From Mesotaenium endlicherianum (Eukaryota; Streptophyta; Zygnematophyceae; Zygnematales; Mesotaeniaceae): 64,000 bases of DNA. This document shows, in pieces, positions 10,464-19,779 of the stretch. The DNA lies in contig WELA01006786.1 in assembly GCA_009602735.1 (NCBI GenBank), forward strand, positions 184,256 to 248,255, written 5' to 3'. How positions within the stretch are numbered: the first letter of the stretch is position 1; the number at the start of each line of letters is the position of its first letter. The notes below the pieces were generated by a model. The model did no database searches and was not told the DNA's origin. It saw nothing but the letters and a program-made list of their open reading frames with translations. Position numbers and translations under genes: made by a program.

Positions 10464-10570
10464 CTGCACATGTAACCAGGCCACAAGTTAGTAGGATCTT
10501 GATCTTTGTCATAGGAGTTGCGGGGAGAGAAGTAAGTTTGCATTATTATGGTAGGTTTGTTCTTGTTTAC
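10464..10570 (-). other. Putative ORF3 leader intron, G3 copy (107 nt)
   Basis: On the minus strand: AAG|GTAAAC donor, TACTAAC branch point at 10487-10493 and TGCAG acceptor two bases before the ORF3 ATG. Upstream leader sequence resembles G1 6010-6051. The length differs from G1 (103 nt) through changes in the 5' half, while the splice signals are unchanged. Confidence 0.55.
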
Positions 10571-10614
10571 CTTAGAGGTTGGATACTAGGAGTTAACGGA
10601 GCTGTAGTGCGATG

Positions 10615-10905
10615 AGTCTAAGATTTCCGCGACCTCATATTCCTCAGGGTCACCATCCCTGACAACGGGGACCGGTCCCGATTGGACAGGTTACCGACCT
10701 GTAAACAGTGTGTCACCTTTGATGTACGGTTCTAGGAAGGACACATTAAAGACTGGGTGACCCTTGTATTCTGCTGACATGTTCAGTTTGTAAGCATTTT
10801 GACCGACACGGCGCACCACCAAATATGGACCGATCCAGACTGGACCAAGCTTTTTCTTGACCACACCAGGCAGGTACAGGTGTTGAGAATGCATTTTGAC
10901 CAAAT
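10615..10905 (-). pseudogene. G3 pol fragment: end of integrase and start of chromodomain
   Basis: Encodes the post-integrase region ([18 protein letters not shown] type, here with MHSQHLY, then [17 protein letters not shown]), followed by an in-frame stop and the chromodomain start EEYEV. It then runs directly into the ORF3 leader. The rest of the chromodomain is missing compared with G1. Homology stops abruptly near 10910, where the element is truncated. Confidence 0.85.
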
Positions 10906-10910
10906 CGCCC

Positions 10911-11690
10911 TACTCATTCCCCGTACTCAAGCAGTTGCGCTACTTAATTTTTGTTATGAATCTTAGGCAAAGTCCGTCGCGTAGTCGTTGACATCTCGGT
11001 TTTGCATCGACATTTTCTCATGGGTTGAATAAGCATATCAAATTAGTCAAGGCAGGAGAGACGGCTCTGTGAGGGTCAGCCCCGCCACTCAACATGGGTC
11101 AAGGAGCTCCTTGGCTCGGTTAACGGCAGTGATATAATCCCGGTGATCTCACGCGCGAGATCGACGATTTGGGGGGAATCCAGCCGTAGCAATTCGGCCC
11201 TCGTAGCCCACGAGTAGTCACTGCGCCACTCGTGGACTTCACCAAATCGTTCATCAAGTAGTTTGCTGACGTGTCATCGCGTCAGCGTACAGTTAATTCT
11301 AGCCGTGGCATGAGCCGCGGCCAACACAAATGGAGCTCGCCAGGATCCTCGTCAATGAAGTACAAGGCCACAACCAATCTGGTTTGTCGGAGTTTGGGTC
11401 GCAAGCACTTCCACATTGCACAGCGCGATGTAATGCCGTCGCGACCAATTAACGAGCAGCGACCGGCAACGGGGGCCGGGCATGTCGGGGGCCACCCGCG
11501 CCATCCGACGACTTAGAATCATACTTACAATCTTAACGCAAACTCAAACTAAAATTGAGAGTCAACGCGAACTTTGTTTTATCTTATTGATCCAAAATAA
11601 CGTTACCGGCACACTTGGCCATTTGAACTAACCAATCACAACGAAGAGGTCAATTTCCATGACCACTTTCAAAAAGTGACCATTTCGGAT
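10911..11690. other. Unassigned sequence between G3 and G2
   Basis: No reading frame, LTR or known motif recognised. It contains a short palindrome around CTCACGCGCGAGATC (~11148) and is AT-rich from 11520 on. It may be old host DNA or a decayed transposon. Confidence 0.4.
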
Positions 11691-11700
11691 TGGCTTTCCA

Positions 11701-12360
11701 TACTTCAACATTTTTTGACAGTTTTGGCAGAGGTGAAGATCTATTTAGTGACACATCATTTGCCATTGAGCGTAGAAATTGGTAGAAATGACATCTCCGC
11801 TTGTGGCAGAAATGTCATTTTCTCCGCCTTTGCTTGGGTGAGCAGAGAAAATATCCGTCTACGCCTTGGACGGAGTTATGTGGAGATCCAAATGTGGGGC
11901 ATTTTTGGGCGTTCAACTTAGGACCAGTCTCAGAGTAGATGCATATCTAGGGAGTTCATTGATACCGAGTACGGCACCCAGCTGACTGTAAAAGAACCTA
12001 TGTTGACTTTAGCCTGCTGCTGCTGCCATACTTCAACATTTTTTGACGGTTTTGGCAGAGGTGAAGATCTATTTAGTGACACATCATTTGCCATTGAGCG
12101 TATAAATTGGTAGAAATGACATCTCCGCTTGTGGCGAAAATGTCATTTTCTCCGCCTTTGCTTGGGTGAGCAGAGAAAATATCCGTCTACGCCTTGGACG
12201 GAGTAATGTGAAGATCCAAATCTGGGGCATTTTTGGGCGTTCAACTTAGGACCAGTCTCAGAGTAGATGCATATCTAGGGAGTTTACTGATACCGAGTAC
12301 GGCACCCAGCTGACTGTAAAAGAATGTGTCAGCAAGCTGACCTATGTTGACTTTAGCCTG
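11701..12360. repeat. Tandem duplication with a 328-bp period next to the G2 3' LTR
   Basis: The block starting TACTTCAACATTTTTTGAC at 11701 recurs at 12029 with few differences. Each unit contains a short piece of the LTR family (GTACGGCACCCAGCTGACTG) plus ~240 bp not found in the other LTR copies. The first unit lacks the AGCAAGCTGACC segment of the second. This looks like a local duplication inside a variant LTR. Confidence 0.75.
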
Positions 12361-12477
12361 CTGCTCCCGGTTGAGTCATTATATTGAATATTTCTAAAAG
12401 TCCAGTTGACTTAATATTAACTAAAGTACAATAAAGTGAATTAAATTAATTGTTATAATTGATTAAATATTCATTAC
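12268..12477 (-). repeat. G2 3' LTR, divergent or partial
   Basis: On the minus strand it starts TGTAATGAATA at 12477, directly after a PPT (complement 12478-12489) and the conserved hairpin (12496-12514). Homology to the 720-bp LTR family fades near 12268, beyond which the tandem block described separately takes over. Confidence 0.7.
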
Positions 12478-12559
12478 AATCTCTCCAACTTAACTTGTTG
12501 TCGCCTCGACAACACTAAAATAGCCTACTATCACACCGCAAGTAGTTAATTGCAACATG

Positions 12560-13396
12560 CATATGTATAGTAGAACAATTCAAACGAAATTAAAAATGCA
12601 GTAAGCAGACATCCAGCAAGCAGCATACTATGTCCCTGAAGCTCTGTCTTTTGGGGTGACACATCTAGACTTGATCTCCTCCTCCTGTCAGCTGGCCTCC
12701 TGAAGCCTGGAGGCTCCGGCCAAGGTGAACCCGGGGGAGATCGCAAAAATTGGGCAGCCCCCTGTTGCATAGTTTGCAAGTTAATGGAGAATGCTTGCTC
12801 CTGAGCAGCTCTCAAGGTGATAGGGACATACACTGGCATACCACAAGGGTTCTGCATGACATGGGCAAGAAGAACATGACCTCTGTGAGAGGAGAATGCC
12901 GATTGTCCTCTGGCTGCCTCCTTGGCAATCCTCCTGCCCTGTTTAACTGAGTCTCAGCCTTTGGGGGTGGAGTCCTCCTGCTGAAACTTCCCAACCAAGT
13001 GACATCTGCTTGCTCCTCCTCCTCCTCCTGTGCACCAATTTCCTCCAGTTGCTTTGAGGCTCGCTCTGCCAAAGACATCCTAGTCTTTTGCAGAGTGGGA
13101 GATGTGGCAGGATTCTGAGCTATCCCAAGGCTGGACTCGTCTCGTGTGCCTTCCTCCTCTTCTTCCTCCTACTCTTAGATTGCTGGAGTTTCTTGAGTTA
13201 TATCCTCCAACTGTTCCCGGGACAAGGAGTATCCCACCGATCTACCTCTCTTGGGTCCTGGTGGTGGCTGCTGGCCCTTGACCTCATAAAGGTCCTTTTC
13301 TCTTTGCATACTTGCCCGTTTGGCATAAGCATGCTTCCCCTTTGAGAAAAAGTCCCGAGCCCTGAATCTATCTTCTTGCATCTCCTCATTTGGCAA
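12560..13396 (-). pseudogene. G2 ORF3 remnant (subfamily 2)
   Basis: Begins in mid-gene with EEMQEDRFRARDFFSKGKHAY, followed by PKRGRSVGYS and later PCGMPVYV and FRRPADRRRR, all motifs of G1 ORF3. Several frame changes and stops separate the pieces (13396-13175, 13078-12812, 12857-12546). Wording is closer to the copy at 39272-40236 than to G1 (for example KDLYEVKGQQPP and KRGRSVGYS), so at least two ORF3 subfamilies exist. The 5' half is lost in a deletion that joins it to integrase at about 13396. Confidence 0.8.
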
Positions 13397-14440
13397 TTCT
13401 TGGTAATGTTACCACCCAGTCCATTGATATTGTTTCTAACCTTGTTTCCCACCTTCTAGCTGGGATAGGTAATGGCTATAATAGCCCTCCAGGTGGTGAG
13501 TGTCATTACATATTCTTCTGACACTGATCACAGGACTTAACGTATTTTAAGACCTCCCGAGGCAACCCTTCCCAATGATAGTGCTTTGCCAGTTTGCCAA
13601 CAATTTTGGCCTGCCCCAAATGCCCACCCAGTAGGTTGTCATGAGCTTGATTCAAGAGAAGAGACCTTAATTCCAAGTTATTAGGAATAACCAGCTTCAG
13701 CCGTCTTGAAGAAGTTTCACTTACCAGGACCCCTCCTTTAAGCCTATAACCAAGTGCATTAGCAAGACATACATCATCAGTTTGGCTGGGCTAAAATGTT
13801 GGGTCAAAAAGGTAGACTTTCCTAAGTTCTTCAAGGAAGGACATTTTCACCTCTAGTGAAGTGAGTGCACAAAGGGCCTTATCAACAGCATTCTGATCAA
13901 AGTTCCTTTCTTGCAAGTCAAGTTTTCTAGAGGAAGCATCAGTAGAATTTAACTTTCCTGGTTTGTAGTCTATTTGGACCTGGAACTGCTCCAGAATCTG
14001 GCTCCAGCATTTCTCCCTCCTCGACAGCTTGGGCTTCTTCTAAAAAAGGGTTAGAGCTAGATGATCAGTAATCACCTAAAAAGCTTTGCCATGTGAGTCT
14101 GCTCTCCACTGTTTGAGAACATGTATAATAGCTAACAATTCTTTATCATGCACTGGATTATTAATCTCAGCCGGGTTGGACTTCATTGGCTCATACAAGT
14201 TAGGGTGCCAGTCTTGCTTACCATGCTTGTGGTTTTGTCAGCTGGCTGCAACAAACTAGCACCCATAGCGAGGTCAGAAGCATCAGTAACCACCTGCATA
14301 GGTTTGCTTGGGTCATATGCAGCGAGAACAGGGGCAGAGCACAGAGCATCTTCAAGGGTCTGGAAGGCAGCTTGCTGCTCTTTCCCCCACACATACCCTA
14401 TGTCCTTTTTAGTAAGGTCAGTCAATGTAGTGGCCTTAGA
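13397..14440 (-). pseudogene. G2 pol 3' half: RNase H to integrase start
   Basis: On the minus strand it begins at [21 protein letters not shown]-like sequence at 14440, then RNase H (VVTDASDLAMGAS), the H2C2 zinc region near 13560 and the start of the integrase core (ISMDWVV) near 13450. It then jumps directly into the middle of ORF3, so the integrase core and chromodomain are deleted. Internal stops are present. Its 5' end falls at exactly the pol position where the fragment ending at 36880 stops, which indicates one element split in two. Confidence 0.85.
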
Positions 14441-14460
14441 AGAGTAGCTTAGTTCAAAAA

Positions 14461-15209
14461 AAATCGCCCGTATAGGTCTCTTGGGCCGTACGATACGAAT
14501 TGCCGTACGCCGTATTCACGTATGGCAAGATTCGAGTATAAATCATTTTTGATTCAATTTTTTTTTAAAACTCAGTCCGTTTTATTTCACAGAGCATTCT
14601 TCTTTGTACAAATGAACCACGTCCGCTCCTATACGTGTCATTAGCGCCACGCTGTACTATAGAGTCAAGGAGTGGGAGAACACGCGTGAAGTCTGTAAAC
14701 AAAATAGATGTCGGGCAAATCATCGACGTTCATGTTCCCAAAAATGATTACTTCTCTGATTCTTCCCTATCGAAGCTGGTGCACACAAAAACTATGTCGC
14801 ACAGCAGCATTGCAAGTTCTTAGCATCTCTTTCCCTGCAAAAGACGAATGTACAATGTCAAGGGGCTATAAGGTAAGGGAGGAGGACGTCTTTGGGGAAG
14901 CCTTCTTGACCCTCTCAGAGAAGCCAGTTTACGATAGGTAAGATTCTACAAGATTCTCACAAAACAAGAAATAAGAAACTCTACTTCTTGTCCCTCACTA
15001 ATGTCCAACATTCGCAATTTTTGGCGCCATGGATGGGAAAGACTTGCCTGTGACTTCTGCTCAAATTCTTCAATGCCAAAAAGAGGAATGAGCGATTGCT
15101 AGACATTCTCTATTTGACTATTGTTACATTTACTTTTCAGCACCTTTCCACTCTGTGTAAGCATTTAGGCTGTACCACTCAGTGCGTTCTTTTTATGTTT
15201 TAAATGTAT
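14461..15209. other. hAT 3' subterminal region, no gene recognised
   Basis: Near the left end it is rich in the words GCCGTACG and TACGCCGTA, which also occur near the right end (36850-36860); repeated short words in subterminal regions are common in hAT elements. The small open frames here (14635-14941) show no family resemblance and are probably chance. Confidence 0.4.
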
Positions 15210-15336
15210 GTCGTGCGATAAGAGGTCAAGTGCGTATTATCAACACAAGCAATGCATAATAAGTGAGCATGCTTTGCTGTAATGAAGTCTATAATATATG
15301 TGGCTTAATAGCCAGAAGACAATCAAGCGTCAAATG
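15210..15336. repeat. 127-bp repeat A outside the G5 3' LTR
   Basis: About 90% identical, in direct orientation, to 16359-16484 on the other side of the LTR. It runs from GTCGTGCG to GTCAAATG. Its presence on both sides of the same LTR, together with the absent target duplication, suggests recombination or insertion into a related sequence. Confidence 0.7.
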
Positions 15337-15350
15337 ACTTAATTAAAAAG

Positions 15351-16355
15351 TGTGTACTCTCCAGAGCGAGCACTTCAAGACTGTAATCTGGCAGGAAAAC
15401 AATTAATGAAGTCTGGCTTAAAAGATCACTGGAAGCACATCATGATCTTCAAGAGTAGTCCTATGGCAGAGGGTATAAGCCGTGACTTTGCTCACCACTT
15501 GTGAAGTTCTTCAAGTGACTGGAAGCCAGCAAGGCTTGCTCGTCACAAGAGATAGACTAAGTGGTCCTGAAAACACAAGAGATAAAAGTGTAAGCTTTAC
15601 TGATAATCTCTGTGACTTACAACTGGCATAATGGGACTTCTAAAAAGATGTTCCTCTAGGGACATCTCTAGCACTTATAATCCTGGAAACCCGGCTTCGT
15701 ATGCGGCGGATCCAAAGCATGTAGTCACTCTAGGAGGCTCTCCTATGTTCACTAATGTGTACAAGGCATGTACTAGCACTCCTATAGGCTAAGCATAACT
15801 CAAACCAATCAAAGCAAAGCACGTAAAATATGCTAAGTGTCTCTGATTGGTGGAGCTTACCTTGGGTAGTTCTACCTAGATAGCGCCTCAAAAGTGAATC
15901 TGGAACTCGAGAAAGCTTCCTCTAGGGGTAGGTGATGCAGTCACCAAGTTATAGCCTCAATGATGCACTTATACTATGGAAATGCAAGACTTATGTAGTC
16001 TAAAGGGCTCGCGGATTTGTGCGCACAAAGCTAGGGGTCCTTGGAGTCACGAATAGTCAACATTGTCACCTTTGGGTGCATTGAGTCACAAGTTGGCCAT
16101 TTGGTGTAATTTCGCTTGGTGCCAAAAGGAGTGCGGACTAGATCGCGTCTATCTCGCTCGATAGTTAACCAAATGACGCAAAACCGGTGCCATTCGGAAG
16201 ATGCTTCGACGCGCTACACTTTGGTGACTTGGAAATCTAGAAAAGGTCAACAAATGGATGCATAAAGTTACTGCAAAGTCGATCTTCCTAGATTGATGGT
16301 TCACACACGTAGAGCTTGGTTTTGTACGTCAACCTCGACTCAATAAATCATGACA
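15351..16355 (-). repeat. G5 3' LTR (1005 bp)
   Basis: Starts TGTGTACTCTCCAGAG and ends TCATGACA on the plus strand. It matches 27077-28081 end to end with scattered substitutions of a few percent. Confidence 0.92.
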
Positions 16356-16358
16356 AAC

Positions 16359-16484
16359 GTCGTGCGGTAGGAGGTCGGGTGCATATTATCAACACAAGTA
16401 ATGCATAATAAGCAGGCAGGCTTTGCTGTAATGAAGTCTATAATACGTGTGGCTTATAGCCAGAAGACAGTCAAGCGTCAAATG
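16359..16484. repeat. Repeat A' inside G5, between LTR and pol
   Basis: Second copy of the 15210-15336 repeat. It separates the LTR from a G-run (complement of 16492-16500) that would be the best polypurine tract candidate but is not adjacent to the LTR. Confidence 0.7.
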
Positions 16485-16505
16485 TTTTAATCCCCCCCCC
16501 AGCTC

Positions 16506-17430
16506 TCAGCCACCAGTTGATGGGCTGTGATCGCTGTCTAAAGCTAAAGTAGTGCAGTCGCTAAAGAACCAGTCTCTAGCTGGCACGCGGACCAGCGGCG
16601 GGTCAAGGCAGCCGATGTGGAAGCCGAGGTTGCAGCTGTCGCAAAGCAGCAACCTGGCCTCCTGGCCGGGGCTGTGGCAGATCTGGCACGCCCAGTCCTT
16701 GGGCGGCCTCGCGTTGCGGGGACAAACCCGCATGTCAAGGTTAGGAAGGTGGTATGGTCCACAATTCTTCGTGTGGTCCTTGTGAAGACAGCCATCTGCG
16801 CCTTCCAGCTCCAGAACTCCTGACGCCAGCACACGCCTGACGCGCAGGATGACAAGCGAGCTGCTGGTGTCGAGGGTGTTCTTCGTTTGGCGTCGCAGGT
16901 ACACGAAGTCACCTCCAAGAAACTGCAACAGTCGCCGATGGTAGCCTCCTCCACGAGTCATGGCATACCTCAGTGTGTTGCGGTGCTGAGCAATAGTGAG
17001 GTTGTCCTTGGCCATGGGCATTAGGCGCTGAAAGAGCTGTGCTCGCTGCCAGATAAGAGCGCTCCACGTGTCGAGCTTGTCCAAGTCCAAGACGTTCTCG
17101 GCCACGGTCCTGGCTGCTGCGGGTACGACTGGCTGTCGGCCGTAGAGAAGGAAGTAGGGAGAATGCGAGGCCAAGGAGGCTTGCTTACTAAACCTGTACC
17201 CCATAGCCAACCATGGGAGGGCGTCGTCCCAGTGGGTGTTGTCGTGGGCTAGGCAATACTTCCGCAGCCCAAGCTTGACGGTCTGCACCATGCGCTCTGC
17301 GAGGCCGTCAGCCTGGGGAAGGTCGCGGGAGGTGGTGCGGTGGTCAATCATCGAGCGCTCTAGCAGCTTCTGAAAGCTACCCTGGAACTCCATGCCTTGG
17401 TCGGTGAGGACCTCAGCGCAGCCGCCAAAA
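16506..17430 (-). pseudogene. G5 integrase C-terminal half with terminal PHD finger
   Basis: Reads on from the integrase core after a frameshift near 17430: MEFQGSF, then LPQADGLAERMVQTVK holding the catalytic Glu, and the downstream region with FLGGDFVYLRRQ. At the end (about 16694-16554) lies a PHD-type zinc finger: CQIC, LLLCDSC, then FHIGCLDPPL and the tail DWFFSDC. The usual C4HC3 pattern has Cys in place of the first Phe of WFFSDC, so one zinc ligand is changed here. PHD fingers read histone tails, so it may replace the chromodomain in targeting integration; that is inference. Confidence 0.82.
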
Positions 17431-17990
17431 GGACCTGATCAAGGAAAGCTTGGGCAATCCCCTCACTGGCCTTGCTGGGCAACGGCACAAGCTCAATCCA
17501 CTTGGACATGAGCTCAATCATCACCAGGACATAGAGGTTGCCTCGGCGAGACTTGGGCAGCTCCCCAGCCAAGTCAAGCGACAACCTGTACAACAGCCCC
17601 TGAATAGGGAGAGGGCAGAGAGCGACGGTGCGGGCTGTGAAGCTCGAGCGCACCCGGTCGCAAAGTGTGCAGCTGCTGACGACGTCGGCGACGACTTTAG
17701 TCATGCCGTACCACCAGTACTCAGCCTGGAGGAGGCTGAGAGTGCGCTTAACACCAAAGTGTCCAAGCATCTCATGCACACGCCGCGCCAGCTGGCTGCG
17801 TATAGCAGGCCCAGGGACCACCAGGACAGAGCCGTCCGCCATCACTCGCCGCATGCGCCCCTCCACGAAGACGAAGTCCCGGCTGCGCTTGAGGACGCGG
17901 TCGCGCTCGCGCGCACTAATGCTTGGGACCAACTCCTTGGCTGTGACGTATTGCAGCACCAGGCCATTGTCCCACATGTCCTCGGGCCCG
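17400..17990 (-). pseudogene. G5 integrase N-terminal half (H2C2 and core start)
   Basis: Contains HEMLGHFGVKRTLSLLQ and SCTLCDRV, the zinc-binding H2C2 region, then LYRLSLDLAGELP with the first catalytic Asp and YVLVMIELMSKWIELVPL. The second catalytic Asp region is reached only after the frame change near 17430. In another frame from both RNase H upstream and the C-terminal half downstream. Confidence 0.85.
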
Positions 17991-19346
17991 CGCTACCAGC
18001 TGTCCTGCTCCTCGGCCGCTGCCAAGGCCAATCGTCGAGTGGTGCACGTCAAAGGTGTACTCCTGCAAGATGAGCGCCCATCGTGCGTACTTGCCTGTCA
18101 GGCGCTTCGACGTCATGAGCCACTTGAGTGGCTGATGGTCGGTGACTAAGCGGAAGTGGGTGCCGTAGAGATAGTGCCTGAAATGCACAATCGCCCACAT
18201 CGCTGCCAGGCACTCCCCCTCATAGGAGCCGTAGTTGCCCTCGGCACGGTTGTTGCTGCGGCTGGCGTACGCCACCACATGCTCGAAGCCGTCATGCTCC
18301 TGCACCAGCACTGCTCCAAGCCCTGCCTGCGACCAGTCGGTGTGGAGGATAAAGGACTTTTGATAGTCACGTCGCCGTAGTACTGGGGCGCTCACCAACA
18401 GCTCTTTGAGCTTGTCAAACGCCGCCTGCTGCTCTGGTCCCCATAAGTAGGCAACGCCCTTGCGTAGCAAGTCGTTGAGCCGCTTGGCCAGCTCGCTGAA
18501 CCCAGGCACAAAGCGGCGATAGTAGGTGGCGATGCCAAGGAAGGTCCTCAACTGCGAGAGGTCGATCGGCGGTGGGATGCCCGTGATGGCCGAGATCTTG
18601 GCTAGCTAAGGAGCCAAACTACTGGAATACAGAAGGTTCTCGAGGTACTCCACCTCCCGGGTCCCAAAGGTGCACTTGCCTGGATGACACTTGAGCCCAA
18701 CGTCCTCCAAGCGGTCTAGGATTGCAGTGATATGCGCCACGTGCTCCTCAAATGTCTCACTGAAGACGAGCACGTCATGTATATAGCACCGGGCAAAGGA
18801 GAGCACTGCCAGCTCCTTAACCATGACCCGCTGGAAGGTGGCAGGAGCGTTCTTCAAGCCGAAGGGCATAACCCTCCAATCGTAGAGACGCTGCGATCTC
18901 CAAAAAGCCGTCTTATGCTGGTCCTCCTCCTGATGGAAATGGTTGAAGCCCTGCCTCAAATCCATCACTAAGAGTCAAGTATTAGCGCCGATATTGTCAA
19001 AGATCTCGTTAGGGGTCGGCATAGGGTATCTGTCCAGCTCAGTAACCTCGTTAAGCTTACGATAGTCACCGCACATCCTCTTCTCAGACCAGTTGCCTGA
19101 GGCATCCTTCTTAGCTAGCATGACTGTGGGCGCAACGTAGGTGGAGGCAGACTCACGAATGAGATGACATTCCTCTAGCTTGCTTGTTTGCGTGCTAATC
19201 AGGTCGTCCTCAAAGCGGCTATAGCGATAGCGCTTCTGGAAGATGGGCACGTCTGTCTGGAGGGGTATCCTCATAGGGTCGCCTGTGTAGCGCCCAAGAT
19301 TGTGCATTCCGCTGGCAAAGCTGGCACTGCGCCGTGCATCCAGCAA
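17990..19346 (-). pseudogene. G5 reverse transcriptase and RNase H
   Basis: RT begins around LQTDVPIFQKRYRYS and shows MCGDYRKLNEV, MDLRQGF and VMPFGLKNAPATFQRVM. The catalytic YxDD box reads YIHD (codon CAT, near 18787), losing one metal-binding Asp. Stops at about 18973 and 18606 interrupt the frame; the first is a TGA where Trp is expected. RNase H follows (TFLGIATYYRRFVPGF, LHTDWSQAGLGAVL, VTDHQPLKWLM). A frameshift near 18010-18070 leads to integrase. Confidence 0.9.
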
Positions 19347-19371
19347 TGCCGTCAGCTGAGCAGCCTGTGCC

Positions 19372-19779
19372 TTAGTGAGAGTCCCCCCCAGCTTCCAAGT
19401 AGGGACAGCTGGTGGTGGCTCCTACGCTGCAGCTGGCGCCTCCTGCCCTGCTGCTGACGTGATCTGTGGGGCTGCAGGTGTCACCTGCCCTGCAGCTGGC
19501 TGCGCTCGGCCTGCTTCGGGTGCCCTCTCCTTGGCAGCTGCTGCGAACTGCCCTGCACCACCTGTCGGCGGCTGAGAGCGTGGAAAAAGAAATGGGGAGC
19601 AAAACTCCCTGGGTCGCTGTGAGGACTCCTGTCTCCTCCTTCCCCCCCCCCAGCGAACCAGAACCAGGACCAGGATGCGGCGCAGGCAGCACTTGGGAAG
19701 CAGGACCCTTGCGCTGGGAATGCCAGGTCGTACCAGGCGGGGCGCGGCCGTCGTCGTCGGCGGAATTGCGGTCCAGGGC
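19372..19779 (-). other. G5 linker between DNMT and RT
   Basis: Low-complexity Gly/Ser/Ala/Cys-rich sequence continuing the second DNMT frame, with no recognisable domain. On the plus strand it contains a nine-C run near 19645, so frame here is uncertain. Confidence 0.5.
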
